Assembly (NCBI GenBank): GCA_946408295.1
Contig: CAMJRT010000029.1
Coordinates: 1-9,981, forward strand
Direction of reading: 5' to 3'
Source: an uncultured Bacteroidales bacterium
GTDB taxonomy: Bacteria > Bacteroidota > Bacteroidia > Bacteroidales > UBA932
Length of the DNA: 9,981 bases
The position numbers and the translations under genes are program-made. The notes under the pieces are model-generated. The model saw only the letters and a list, made by a program, of their open reading frames with translations. It made no database searches and had not been told where the DNA came from. Positions 1-7,132 of this stretch are shown one piece after another (the stretch's first letter is position 1; each line of letters opens with the position of its first letter).

Positions 1-305
1 ATCCAGGGATAGGTCTTGGAGTCCTTGAGCAGGATGTTGTATTTGGGCTTGTACTGCTTGATGAGGTTGTTTTCCAGCAGGAGCGCATCGGCTTCGCTGT
101 CCACGATGGTGTATTCGGCCCGGGCGATGTGCGAAACCAGCAGGGCGGTCTTGCGCGTCAGGCGGGACGGGTCCACGAAGTATTGCGTCACCCGTTTGTG
201 CAAATCCTTGGCCTTGCCCACATAGATGATAGTCCCCGATGCATCGTAATAGCGATAGACACCGGGGCTGTGGGGGAACAGTTTTATGGCCTCGCGGACT
301 TCCAT
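1..305 (-). CDS. uvrC: UvrC, excinuclease ABC subunit C (N-terminal part, cut by window edge)
   Basis: UvrC is the nuclease subunit of UvrABC nucleotide excision repair; it cuts the damaged strand on both sides of a lesion in the cytoplasm. About 101 residues are visible of a protein usually near 600. They form the GIY-YIG domain for the 3' incision: GVY at 15-17, IYVGKAKDL from 27, the likely catalytic Arg at 38, and the LLLENNLIK segment at 75-83 with the likely metal-binding Glu78, followed by KPKYN. The UvrB-binding and C-terminal nuclease/HhH parts lie outside the window. The ATG at 305 is the only reasonable start: the in-frame codons back to the preceding gene contain no ATG, GTG or TTG, although only 12 residues precede PGVYR. 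It begins 31 nt after the thioredoxin-fold gene on the same strand, so the two are probably co-transcribed. The gap holds a 5-bp GC hairpin (316-320 with 329-333) without a T-run. Confidence 0.95.
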   Translation of the reverse strand, partial: MEVREAIKLFPHSPGVYRYYDASGTIIYVGKAKDLHKRVTQYFVDPSRLTRKTALLVSHIARAEYTIVDSEADALLLENNLIKQYKPKYNILLKDSKTYPW

Positions 306-336
306 AGGACGGGTCGCCTGTCGGCTGGCAGGCAGG

Positions 337-834
337 CTACAAGCCCAGGGCTTTCTTGACGGCCGTCCGGATCTGCCGACCGCGCAGGCCGTCTCCGATG
401 ACTTTGCCGTCGGGGTCAATCAAGATGATGTAGGGGATGCCCTCGATGCCATAGACCCGGGTGGGCACCTGGTTGGTCTTGGCGCTGCACACAATCTGCG
501 TCCAGTTCATCCCCTCTTCCTGAATCGCCTCGAACGAATCTTCCGCCTTGTCCCAGACCGCCACGCTCACGATTTCAAAATCGTCTCCGCCGAACTCGTC
601 ATAGACGGCTTTGAGGTTGGGCACCTCACCCCGGCAAGGGCCGCACCACGAAGCCCAGAAGTCTACCAGGATATACTTTCCCTGTCCCACATAATCGGAC
701 AGGCGCACCTGCTTGGTGACTTCCTTACCGTTTTCGATAGACTGCACGGCATCCACCACGAAATTGCGATAATTCCAGGCACCCGCCGTCACGCTCACGG
801 CCATCGCCGCCAAAAGGAACATAAACTTTTTCAT
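337..834 (-). CDS. Secreted thioredoxin-fold protein (TlpA/ResA-like)
   Basis: A 165-residue thiol-disulfide oxidoreductase, probably acting in the periplasm. Residues 1-19 look like a Sec signal peptide (MKK, hydrophobic stretch, cleavage likely after AGA at 17-19) with no lipobox Cys. The AhpC-TSA/TlpA fold follows: VDFWASWCGPC places the CXXC active site at Cys64 and Cys67, then the EVPNL helix, and the cis-proline motif GIP with Pro134. Cys116 is an additional cysteine. Many Bacteroidota TlpA-like proteins carry an N-terminal DUF4369 domain; it is absent here, so this is a minimal form. An in-frame ATG at 891 exists, but its extra 19 residues would be encoded by the terminator of the preceding operon and would hide the signal peptide, so ATG 834 is preferred. 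Substrate unknown: reductase or reductant for cytochrome maturation or oxidised envelope proteins are both possible. It precedes uvrC by 31 nt. Confidence 0.9.
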   Translation of the reverse strand: MKKFMFLLAAMAVSVTAGAWNYRNFVVDAVQSIENGKEVTKQVRLSDYVGQGKYILVDFWASWCGPCRGEVPNLKAVYDEFGGDDFEIVSVAVWDKAEDSFEAIQEEGMNWTQIVCSAKTNQVPTRVYGIEGIPYIILIDPDGKVIGDGLRGRQIRTAVKKALGL

Positions 835-861
835 ACGCTGACTTTCTTTTTGTTTTCCCGG

Positions 862-892
862 CGAAGATACAAAAAAAGACCGGTCCGACAAA
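862..892 (-). promoter_or_regulatory. Promoter of the thioredoxin-fold gene / uvrC
   Basis: On the minus strand, TTTG (892-889) is followed by exactly 19 nt and TATCTTCG (869-862), one mismatch from the Bacteroidota -7 consensus TAnnTTTG. Transcription would start about 28 nt before ATG 834. The -33 box lies in the loop of the rpsC terminator hairpin, and the downstream stem arm and T-run lie in the promoter spacer. Confidence 0.65.
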
Positions 893-906
893 ATGCCCGA
901 CCGGTC
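871..906 (-). terminator. Intrinsic terminator of the ribosomal protein operon
   Basis: Two copies of the self-complementary octamer GACCGGTC (899-906 and 878-885) can pair as an 8-bp GC-rich stem with a 13-nt loop. On the minus strand seven T follow (877-871). It lies about 40 nt after the rpsC stop codon. The plus strand has no T-run after the hairpin, so it works in one direction only. Confidence 0.85.
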
Positions 907-945
907 CGGTAAAAAATATAAGATTGCTAAATTAGATGCAAAACT

Positions 946-1695
946 TTATTTGCGCTCTTCGCGACGACCGCCACGGCGACCGCCCCTGCGTCCGTCGCGA
1001 CCGCCACGGCCCTGGGGCTGGGCAGCCTGCGCAGCAACGCCGGCATTGGGAGAAAGGTCTTTCTTTCCATAGACCTCGCCGTTGCAGATCCACACCTTGA
1101 TACCGAGCACACCGACTTTGGTGTGGGCTTCGGCCAAAGCGTAGTCGATATCCGCACGGAAAGTATGGAGCGGGGTACGACCTTCCTTGAACATCTCGTT
1201 GCGGGCCATTTCGGCGCCGCCCACGCGACCGGCAATCTGGACCTTGATGCCCTCGGCGCCCGTACGCATCGCGGTGGCAATCGCCATCTTGATGGCGCGA
1301 CGGTAGGACACACGGCCCTCGATCTGGCGAGCGATGGAGTCAGCCACGATGTTGGCATCCACTTCGGGTTTTTTCACCTCGAAGATGTTGATCTGGATAT
1401 CCTTGTTGGTGACCTTCTTCAACTCTTCTTTCAGACCTTCCACATTCTTGCCGTCTTTGCCGATGATGAAACCGGGACGGGCGGCGTGAATGGTGACGGT
1501 AACGAGTTTCAAGGTTCTCTCGATGACAATCTTGCTCAACGAAGCCTTGGAAAGGCGGTTGACCAGATACTGGCGAATCTTATAGTCCTCGGCGATGCGC
1601 TCTGCGTATTCGGCGCTGGAGCGTCCGATCCAGTTGGAGTCCCACCCGCGGGTGATGCCGATACGGTTGCTGATAGGATTGGTTTTCTGTCCCAT
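946..1695 (-). CDS. rpsC: Small ribosomal subunit protein S3
   Basis: S3 binds the head of the 30S subunit at the mRNA entry channel and contributes to mRNA unwinding. The 249-residue product is full length. It has the N-terminal MGQKTNPI and RGWDSNW segments, a type II KH domain with the GXXG loop in GFIIGKDG (75-82), and the C-terminal S3 domain with [13 protein letters not shown] and GIKVWI. After residue 220 comes a low-complexity tail of about 30 residues rich in Gly and Arg (RGGR-like repeats, ending REERK); such tails vary between species. The start lies 2 nt after the rplV stop. A GGAGG lies at good Shine-Dalgarno spacing, but those bases are also the Ser-Glu-Glu codons ending rplV, so it may be incidental. 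This is the last gene of the operon: a terminator follows, and the usual next genes rplP, rpmC and rpsQ are absent. Confidence 0.98.
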   Translation of the reverse strand: MGQKTNPISNRIGITRGWDSNWIGRSSAEYAERIAEDYKIRQYLVNRLSKASLSKIVIERTLKLVTVTIHAARPGFIIGKDGKNVEGLKEELKKVTNKDIQINIFEVKKPEVDANIVADSIARQIEGRVSYRRAIKMAIATAMRTGAEGIKVQIAGRVGGAEMARNEMFKEGRTPLHTFRADIDYALAEAHTKVGVLGIKVWICNGEVYGKKDLSPNAGVAAQAAQPQGRGGRDGRRGGRRGGRREERK

Positions 1696-1697
1696 AA

Positions 1698-2108
1698 TTA
1701 TTCCTCCGACTTTTTGACATCCAAAATAATGGTAACGTGGTTGGAACGCTTGCGGATCCGACCGGCACGGCCCTGAGGGCAGGGACGGATGCGCTTGAGC
1801 ATACTGCCACCGTCAACCATAATGGTCTTGACATACACATTCCCGTTCTCGAGTTCCTCGCTGCGGTCGGCGTTCTTCGCCTCCCAGTTGGCAATCGCAC
1901 TCTTGAGCAGTTTCTCAAGGCGGATGGACGCCTCCTTCTTGGAGAATTTCAAAATATCAAGGGCTTTATTGACCTCAACACCACGGATGATGTCTGCGAC
2001 GAGGCGCATTTTACGAGGGGAAGTAGGTGCATCTTTGAGCACCGCGATAGCTGTCACTTTCTTTTCGGCCTTCAGCTTATCAGCCATAATTCTTTTACGA
2101 GCTCCCAT
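1698..2108 (-). CDS. rplV: Large ribosomal subunit protein L22
   Basis: L22 is an early assembly protein of the 50S subunit; its long beta-hairpin lines the nascent peptide exit tunnel. The 136-residue product contains the signature stretch [28 protein letters not shown], and the tunnel hairpin region around [16 protein letters not shown] followed by [11 protein letters not shown]. The N-terminus MGARKR is the form I associate with Bacteroidota L22, which supports ATG 2108 over the Met seven codons later. A 22-nt A+T-rich gap separates it from rpsS; no Shine-Dalgarno sequence is seen. The tunnel hairpin, where macrolide-resistance changes arise in other bacteria, shows no obvious insertion or deletion. 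Confidence 0.97.
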   Translation of the reverse strand: MGARKRIMADKLKAEKKVTAIAVLKDAPTSPRKMRLVADIIRGVEVNKALDILKFSKKEASIRLEKLLKSAIANWEAKNADRSEELENGNVYVKTIMVDGGSMLKRIRPCPQGRAGRIRKRSNHVTIILDVKKSEE

Positions 2109-2130
2109 AATACTGTACTCATTTTACTTA

Positions 2131-2397
2131 TTAACGATTGCCCGAATGGCCTCTGAAGGTACGCGTCGGCGCAAATTCGCCGAGTTTGTGACCCACCATA
2201 TTCTCGGTGACGTAAACGGGAATAAATTTGTTTCCGTTATGCACGGCGACGGTGTGGCCGACGAAATCAGGGGAAATCATACTGGCACGGGACCAGGTCT
2301 TGACAACCTCTTTTTTCGCAGCGCCCTCATTCATCGCAATGATTCTTTTTTCAAGGGCTTCCTGGATATAGGGACCTTTTCTTAATGAACGACTCAT
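2131..2397 (-). CDS. rpsS: Small ribosomal subunit protein S19
   Basis: S19 sits in the head of the 30S subunit, pairs with S13 and contacts the A-site finger of 23S rRNA. The 88-residue product is close to the usual length and collinear with the family: [10 protein letters not shown] at the start, KTWSRAS in the middle, [28 protein letters not shown] core, and the C-terminal TRTFRGHSG. It stands between rplB (19 nt upstream) and rplV in the canonical S10-cluster order. The upstream gap is A+T-rich with no clear Shine-Dalgarno sequence. Confidence 0.97.
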   Translation of the reverse strand: MSRSLRKGPYIQEALEKRIIAMNEGAAKKEVVKTWSRASMISPDFVGHTVAVHNGNKFIPVYVTENMVGHKLGEFAPTRTFRGHSGNR

Positions 2398-2416
2398 AAT
2401 CTATACATTTATTCCG

Positions 2417-3241
2417 TTATTTTTTCCTTCTTTCAATGATAAACTTGTTAGAAGTGCTCTTCGGATTACGCGTCTTGTAACCCTTTGCAGGCAGACCCTT
2501 GCGAGAACGAGGATGGCCGCCGGAAGCACGACCTTCACCACCACCCATCGGGTGATCGACAGGGTTCATCACGACACCGCGGTTGCGGGGACGACGTCCG
2601 AGCCATCTCTTGCGTCCGGCTTTACCGTGAGATTCCAAGTTGTGCTCCACGTTGGAGACGATGCCGACCGTAGCACGGCAATCGCACAGCACCATACGGG
2701 TTTCGCCCGAAGGCAGACGGAGAATGGCGTGGTTGCCTTCGCGGGCGGCCAACTGGGCGAACGCACCGGCGGAACGGGCCATCGCAGCACCTTGTCCGGG
2801 ACGCAGCTCAATGTTGTGTACGAGGGTACCGAGGGGAATTTCACCGAGCGGCAGGCAGTTGCCCACTTCGGGAGCGACGCCTTTGCCGGAGACAATCACC
2901 TGTCCGACCTTGAGGCCGTTGGGGGCGATGATGTACTTCTTCTGGCCGTCTTCGTACTGCACGAGGGCGATACGGGCGCTGCGGTTCGGATCATACTCGA
3001 TGGTCTTCACCTCGGCGTTGATGCCGTCCTTGTCGCGCAGGAAGTCGATGATACGGTACATTTTCTTGTGACCGCCACCGATGTAGCGCATGGTCATCTT
3101 GCCCTGATTGTTGCGACCGCCGGAACTCTTGAGGGGTTCGAGCAGCGACTTTTCGGGCTTCTTGCAGGTAATGTCGTCAAAGGCGGAGATTACCTTGTTT
3201 CTTTGTCCGGGGGTAACCGGTTTGAATTTTCTTACTGCCAT
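2417..3241 (-). CDS. rplB: Large ribosomal subunit protein L2
   Basis: L2 is one of the largest and most conserved 50S proteins; it is needed for subunit association and lies near the peptidyl transferase centre. The 274-residue product is full length: an N-terminal OB-fold region containing [20 protein letters not shown], the SH3-like middle domain with [13 protein letters not shown], and a C-terminal [13 protein letters not shown]. The His of VDH corresponds to the functionally important His229 of Escherichia coli L2 and is present. The following His of the E. coli sequence is Met here, which I recall as usual in Bacteroidota. The start ATG 3241 gives [14 protein letters not shown], as expected for the family. 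It follows rplW after 12 nt. Confidence 0.98.
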   Translation of the reverse strand: MAVRKFKPVTPGQRNKVISAFDDITCKKPEKSLLEPLKSSGGRNNQGKMTMRYIGGGHKKMYRIIDFLRDKDGINAEVKTIEYDPNRSARIALVQYEDGQKKYIIAPNGLKVGQVIVSGKGVAPEVGNCLPLGEIPLGTLVHNIELRPGQGAAMARSAGAFAQLAAREGNHAILRLPSGETRMVLCDCRATVGIVSNVEHNLESHGKAGRKRWLGRRPRNRGVVMNPVDHPMGGGEGRASGGHPRSRKGLPAKGYKTRNPKSTSNKFIIERRKK

Positions 3242-3253
3242 TGCCTTATTACC

Positions 3254-3544
3254 TTAAATGTTTGCATAGAAGTCGATCTTGTCATCACCGGAGAGCGTGA
3301 CATACGCTTTCTTGTAGTGATTGCAACGACCGGTGAGCACGCCGGCCTTGGTGTAACGGCGTTTCACTTTGCCGTTGTAACGGATTGTATTCACGTCTTT
3401 GACCGTGACATTGTAGCGGGCCTCGACCTCAGCCTTGATCTGAAGTTTGTTGGCCTCTGCATCCACGATAAAGCCGTAGCGGTTCAATTTTTCGCCCTGA
3501 ACCGTCATCATCTCTGTGAGGATTGGCTTAATAATGATTCCCAT
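3254..3544 (-). CDS. rplW: Large ribosomal subunit protein L23
   Basis: L23 lies at the peptide exit of the 50S subunit and is the docking point for trigger factor and signal recognition particle. The 96-residue product has the expected short alpha/beta fold: IIKPILTEMM at the start, then YGFIVDAEANKLQIKAEVE and VKDVNTIRYNGKVKRR, with a basic loop and the C-terminal KKAYVTLSGDDKIDFY. The length is normal. It lies 8 nt after rplD and 12 nt before rplB, in canonical order. Confidence 0.97.
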   Translation of the reverse strand: MGIIIKPILTEMMTVQGEKLNRYGFIVDAEANKLQIKAEVEARYNVTVKDVNTIRYNGKVKRRYTKAGVLTGRCNHYKKAYVTLSGDDKIDFYANI

Positions 3545-3552
3545 CGCTTTGC

Positions 3553-4179
3553 TTATTTAATCCTGTCGACAAGAATCTCCTGGACACCGTCTACCAGCAC
3601 GAGCGAGCAAGCGTTCATAATGGCGTAGGTATTGATTTCGTCCACAGTGATTACGTTGATTTCAGGAAGGTTACGAGAAGAAAGGAAAATATTGTCGGAG
3701 TTCTCGGGCAACACGAACAACACTTTGCGGCCGTTGGCCTTGAGGTTGTTGAGGATGCCGATGAAATCCTTGGTCTTGGGCGCATCCATCGTAAAGTTCT
3801 CAACGAGGGTAATCGCATTCTCCTGCGCCTTGTAGGAAAGGGCGGAGAAACGGGCGAGTTGTTTGAGCTTCTTGTTGAGTTTGAAGCCGTAGAAACGCGG
3901 CTTGGGACCGTGGATGTTGCCGCCGCCGACATAAGTACCGGCTTTGATGCTGCCGTGACGCGCACCGCCGCCGCCCTTCTGGCGATCCATTTTCTTGGTG
4001 CTGTATGCGACCTCGCTGCGGTCTTTGGTCTTGGAGTTGCCTTGGCGCTGGTTGGCCAGGTACTGCTTCACATCAAGCCAGATGGCGTGATCGTTGGGGG
4101 TAATGCCGAAAATGCGCTCGTCGAGCGTAACTTTCTTTCCGGATTCGCTACCGTCGATTTTGTAAACTGACAATTCCAT
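3553..4179 (-). CDS. rplD: Large ribosomal subunit protein L4
   Basis: L4 is an assembly protein of the 50S subunit whose long loop reaches the narrowest part of the exit tunnel; in gammaproteobacteria it also represses its own operon through the S10 leader RNA. The 208-residue product has a globular N-terminus, the extended basic loop (roughly residues 45-95, with RQKGGGGARHGS followed by VGGGNIHGPKPR), and a Rossmann-like C-terminal part with KVLFVLPEN. The glycine-rich loop tip resembles other Bacteroidota L4 proteins from memory. It begins 3 nt after the rplC stop, so the pair may be translationally coupled. Whether L4 regulates here is unknown; the inverted repeat before rplC would be the place to look. 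Confidence 0.97.
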   Translation of the reverse strand: MELSVYKIDGSESGKKVTLDERIFGITPNDHAIWLDVKQYLANQRQGNSKTKDRSEVAYSTKKMDRQKGGGGARHGSIKAGTYVGGGNIHGPKPRFYGFKLNKKLKQLARFSALSYKAQENAITLVENFTMDAPKTKDFIGILNNLKANGRKVLFVLPENSDNIFLSSRNLPEINVITVDEINTYAIMNACSLVLVDGVQEILVDRIK

Positions 4180-4182
4180 AGC

Positions 4183-4806
4183 TTAGTCCTCCACCATTAC
4201 ATAAGAACCTTTGGCTCCGGGAATGGAACCTTTAACGACAAGCAGGTTGTTTTCAGGGATTACCTTGACCACTTCGAGGTTGAACACCTTGACCCGGTCA
4301 CCGCCCATCCGGCCGGCCATACGCATTCCGGGGAATACGCGGGAAGGCCAGGAAGATGCGCCCATAGAGCCGGGGTGACGAAGACGGTTGTGCTGACCGT
4401 GGGTCTGGCCGCCGACACCGGCGAAGCCGTGACGCTTCACGACGCCCTGAAAGCCCTTGCCTTTGGAAGTACCGACGACATCCACGAACTTGACCGACGT
4501 GAAAATGTCAGCCACCGTGAGGGTGTCGCCTAATTTGAGTTCCCCGGCAAAGTCGGCCTTGAACTCGGCCAGTTTGCGCTTGGGAGTGGTTCCTGCCTTT
4601 TCGAAGTGTCCCATCAGGGACTTGCCGGCGTGTTTTTCTTTCATTTCGTCATAGGCAAGCTGTACAGCGGCATAACCATCTTTTTCGACTGTACGAATTT
4701 GCGTGACAACACACGGACCAGCCTCGATGACGGTGCATGGAATATTCTTTCCATCAGCACCGAAAACGGAAGTCATTCCGATTTTCTTTCCAATTAATCC
4801 AGGCAT
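4183..4806 (-). CDS. rplC: Large ribosomal subunit protein L3
   Basis: L3 is a primary 50S assembly protein that reaches toward the peptidyl transferase centre and the factor-binding region. The 207-residue product starts [15 protein letters not shown], has the beta-barrel core, and carries the central extension with [20 protein letters not shown] and [10 protein letters not shown] that approaches the active site; the C-terminus is [15 protein letters not shown]. It is the first gene of the operon in this window. In most bacteria rpsJ (S10) comes immediately before it, but here a promoter and then a divergent peptidase gene occupy that space. The leader before ATG 4806 is about 55-60 nt, A+T-rich, and ends in AACCAAACCA with no Shine-Dalgarno sequence, as is common for Bacteroidota ribosomal genes. 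Confidence 0.98.
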   Translation of the reverse strand: MPGLIGKKIGMTSVFGADGKNIPCTVIEAGPCVVTQIRTVEKDGYAAVQLAYDEMKEKHAGKSLMGHFEKAGTTPKRKLAEFKADFAGELKLGDTLTVADIFTSVKFVDVVGTSKGKGFQGVVKRHGFAGVGGQTHGQHNRLRHPGSMGASSWPSRVFPGMRMAGRMGGDRVKVFNLEVVKVIPENNLLVVKGSIPGAKGSYVMVED

Positions 4807-4842
4807 TGGTTTGGTTAATTAATTGATAATAAATAATTTAAT

Positions 4843-4865
4843 GCCCACAATCCAATTTTGTGGGC
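4843..4865 (-). promoter_or_regulatory. Inverted repeat / RNA hairpin at the start of the rplC transcript
   Basis: GCCCACAA (4865-4858 on the minus strand) and TTGTGGGC (4850-4843) form a perfect 8-bp dyad with a 7-nt loop. It begins 3 nt after the -7 box, so the first arm should coincide with the transcription start. No T-run follows on either strand, so it is not an ordinary terminator. It could be a 5'-terminal RNA hairpin affecting stability or autoregulation, or a DNA operator for a dimeric protein. Confidence 0.6.
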
Positions 4866-4867
4866 TG

Positions 4868-4898
4868 CAAATATACGACTTAATTTTCAAATATCAAA
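4868..4898 (-). promoter_or_regulatory. Promoter of the rplC-rpsC operon
   Basis: On the minus strand TTTG (4898-4895) is followed by exactly 19 nt and TATATTTG (4875-4868), a perfect match to the Bacteroidota primary sigma factor consensus. The extended context TCGTATATTTGCAG resembles the -7 regions before the peptidase gene and fabF. The predicted start is near 4863, about 57 nt before the rplC ATG. It is back-to-back with the peptidase promoter. Confidence 0.85.
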
Positions 4899-4903
4899 AT
4901 TTA

Positions 4904-4967
4904 ATACTTCCGCCTCGGAAAAGAAAATTTCATTTGCTTTTCTCCCGGCTGGCTCGTATTTTTGCAG
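4904..4967 (+). repeat. Promoter-bearing repeat, copy A (inverted partner at 8998-9060)
   Basis: These 64 bp before the peptidase gene match the minus strand at 9060-8998, before fabF, at 52 of 64 aligned columns with one 1-nt gap (about 81%). Shared blocks include CGCCTCGGAAAA upstream of the -33 box, CATTTG at the -33 box, TTTTCTC and CGGCT in the spacer, and TCGTAT-TTTGC at the -7 box. The spacer and the upstream block need not be conserved for a promoter, so common descent or an added regulatory role is likely. Confidence 0.7.
4933..4964 (+). promoter_or_regulatory. Promoter of the prolyl oligopeptidase gene
   Basis: TTTG (4933-4936), 20 nt, then TATTTTTG (4957-4964), a perfect -7 match. 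Transcription would start near 4969, leaving a leader of about 25 nt before ATG 4994. It lies inside repeat copy A. Confidence 0.8.
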
Positions 4968-4993
4968 TCCGGAACAAATATATTCCATAAAAT

Positions 4994-7099
4994 ATGAAGA
5001 CGTTGAAATACTTTTCCTGGATGACAATGACGGCGATTTTGGCGGGGGCCTGCGCCCCCCGGGTTCCCCAGACGCGGGAAGACGACACGGTGGATGTCTA
5101 TTTCGGAACGGAGGTGGCCGACCCCTATCGTTGGCTGGAAGATGACAACTCCCCGGAGACGGCCGCCTGGGTGGAAGCCCAGAACAAAGCGACCCATTAT
5201 TACCTGCAGCACATTCCTTTCCGCGCGCGCCTGCTCGACAGACTTAAAGAGGTAAGCAACTACGAGCGCGTCAGCGCCCCCCGGCACCAGCGGAACGGAA
5301 AATGGTACTTTTCCCGCAATGATGGTACGCAGAACCAGAATGTCCTGTACGAAATGGACGAGCCGGGCGGGGAGCCGCGGGTGTTTCTCGACCCCAACAC
5401 CCTGAGCGAAGACGGTACGGTCGCCCTCAAAGGCACTTCCTTCAACAAGGACGGCAGCCTGTTGGCCTACTGCATTTCGCGCAGCGGCAGCGACTGGCAG
5501 GAATTTTATGTAATGGACGTCAAGACGGGCGCCTTGCTCGATGACCACATCCAATGGGCCAAATTCTCGGGTGCCGCCTGGTGGGGGAACGGTTTCTTCT
5601 ACAGCGCTTACGGCATTCCCGAAGAGGGTCACGAATTTTCAGTCAAAAACGAGGGGCACAAAGTCTATTATCATCAAATAGGCACCCCGCAGAGCGAAGA
5701 CCGCGTTTTCTATGAAAATCCGGCGGAACCCCTGCGCTTCTACACCCTTACGACCAACGAGGAGGAGACGATGGCCTTCTTGTCCGAAGACGGGGCGGAC
5801 ATCGGCAACCACCTGTATGTGATGGACCTGAACAACGAGCAGGCGGGATTCGTGCAGATGACCCCGGATATGCGGCACCATTGCTACCCCGTGCAGACGG
5901 ACGGCACCCGAATCTATCTGATGACCAACCTGGACGCCCCGATGAACCGGTTGGTGGTCGCCGACCTGCGCCGCCCGGACTGGAAACACTGGAAGACCCT
6001 TCTGGGCAAGGCGGACTGCGTGCTGGACGATGTCTGTTTCGCCGGAGAGAAAATCATCGCCTCCTATCTGGAAGATGCGTCCGTCCACAGTTACGCCTAC
6101 ACGCTTGATGGAGGGAGCGGCACCCCGATCGCCCTTCCGGGCATCGGCAACGCCTATTTCACGGGTCGCAAGGGAGAAGATTGGTGCTACTACGGCTATT
6201 CTTCCATCACCGCCCCCGACACCATCTACGACCTGGACCTCAACAGCCTGCAAAGCAAGGTGTATTACGCGCCCAAGACGAATTTCGACCTCTCGGACTT
6301 CGAGACCGTCCAAGTCTTTTTCCCCGGCAAGGACGGGACGCGCATCCCGATGTTCCTGACCTATAAGAAAGGTCTGACGCTCAACGGGGAAAACCCCGTC
6401 TATCTCTATGGCTACGGCGGATTCAACATCTCCCTGACCCCGGACTTCGCCGCAACCCGCGTCCCCTTCTTCGAGGCGGGCGGCATCTATGCCCAGGTAA
6501 CCCTGCGGGGCGGCGGAGAGTATGGAGAAGCGTGGCATTTGGCGGGCACGAAGATGAACAAGCAGAATGTTTTCGACGACTTTATCGGGGCGGCCGAATG
6601 GCTCATCGCCCAAGGCTATACTTCTCCGTCCAAACTCGCCATCGTGGGCGGCTCCAACGGCGGTCTGTTGGTCGGTGCCTGTATGACGCAGCGTCCTGAC
6701 CTGTTCGCCGTGGCCGTTCCGCGCGTAGGCGTAATGGATATGCTGCGCTACCACAAGTTCACCATCGGCTGGAACTGGGCGTCCGATTACGGCACCAGCG
6801 AAGAGAGCGAAGAAATGTTCCGCTACCTGCTCGGCTACTCCCCGCTGCACAACCTCAAGCCCGGCACCGTCTATCCCGCCACCCTGGTGACCACCGCCGA
6901 CCACGACGACCGGGTCGTGCCCGCGCACTCCTTCAAATTTGCCGCGACCTTGCAGAAAGACCAGGCCGGCAGCGCCCCCGTCCTCATCCGCATCGACACC
7001 AAAGCCGGTCACGGCGGCGGCAAGCCCCTCTCCAAAATCCTCGAAGAACAAGCCGACATCTACGCCTTCATCCTTCAGAACCTCGGAGAAAAGTACTAG
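4994..7099 (+). CDS. Prolyl oligopeptidase (S9A family), probable lipoprotein
   Basis: A 701-residue serine peptidase that would cut short proline-containing peptides after proline, similar to porcine prolyl oligopeptidase (EC 3.4.21.26). The N-terminal DPYRWLED (43-50) and a seven-bladed propeller region (about 80-430) precede an alpha/beta-hydrolase domain. The catalytic triad is visible: Ser554 in GGSNGG, Asp638 in DHDDRVVP, His673 in AGHGGGKP. Tyr474 (LYGYGGF) matches the oxyanion tyrosine; Trp595 and Arg640 match substrate-binding residues. Residues 1-20 form a hydrophobic signal ending LAGAC; Cys20 may be a lipidation site, although the residue at -3 is Ala rather than the preferred Leu. 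The enzyme is therefore probably periplasmic or envelope-anchored, suggesting peptide scavenging rather than cytosolic turnover. It has its own promoter, is divergent from the ribosomal operon, and converges on an Xre-type gene. No truncation or frameshift is seen. Confidence 0.95.
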   Translation: MKTLKYFSWMTMTAILAGACAPRVPQTREDDTVDVYFGTEVADPYRWLEDDNSPETAAWVEAQNKATHYYLQHIPFRARLLDRLKEVSNYERVSAPRHQRNGKWYFSRNDGTQNQNVLYEMDEPGGEPRVFLDPNTLSEDGTVALKGTSFNKDGSLLAYCISRSGSDWQEFYVMDVKTGALLDDHIQWAKFSGAAWWGNGFFYSAYGIPEEGHEFSVKNEGHKVYYHQIGTPQSEDRVFYENPAEPLRFYTLTTNEEETMAFLSEDGADIGNHLYVMDLNNEQAGFVQMTPDMRHHCYPVQTDGTRIYLMTNLDAPMNRLVVADLRRPDWKHWKTLLGKADCVLDDVCFAGEKIIASYLEDASVHSYAYTLDGGSGTPIALPGIGNAYFTGRKGEDWCYYGYSSITAPDTIYDLDLNSLQSKVYYAPKTNFDLSDFETVQVFFPGKDGTRIPMFLTYKKGLTLNGENPVYLYGYGGFNISLTPDFAATRVPFFEAGGIYAQVTLRGGGEYGEAWHLAGTKMNKQNVFDDFIGAAEWLIAQGYTSPSKLAIVGGSNGGLLVGACMTQRPDLFAVAVPRVGVMDMLRYHKFTIGWNWASDYGTSEESEEMFRYLLGYSPLHNLKPGTVYPATLVTTADHDDRVVPAHSFKFAATLQKDQAGSAPVLIRIDTKAGHGGGKPLSKILEEQADIYAFILQNLGEKY

Positions 7100-7132
7100 G
7101 GGGCAAAATGTAACGAGGAAATTTTCAATTTT

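Noticed and set aside
316..337. Repeated CAGGC/GCCTG motif between the thioredoxin-fold gene and uvrC
   Set aside because: The 5-bp hairpin has no T-run and the repeat is too short to separate from chance in G+C-rich DNA.
835..891. Upstream in-frame start extending the thioredoxin-fold protein by 19 residues
   Set aside because: The extension is encoded by the terminator hairpin and promoter and would bury the signal peptide that begins MKK at 834.
4901..7051. Two long minus-strand frames (243 and 470 codons) opposite the peptidase gene
   Set aside because: The plus-strand gene has a full prolyl oligopeptidase sequence. The antisense frames are low-complexity translations rich in Gly and Val and match nothing I recognise.
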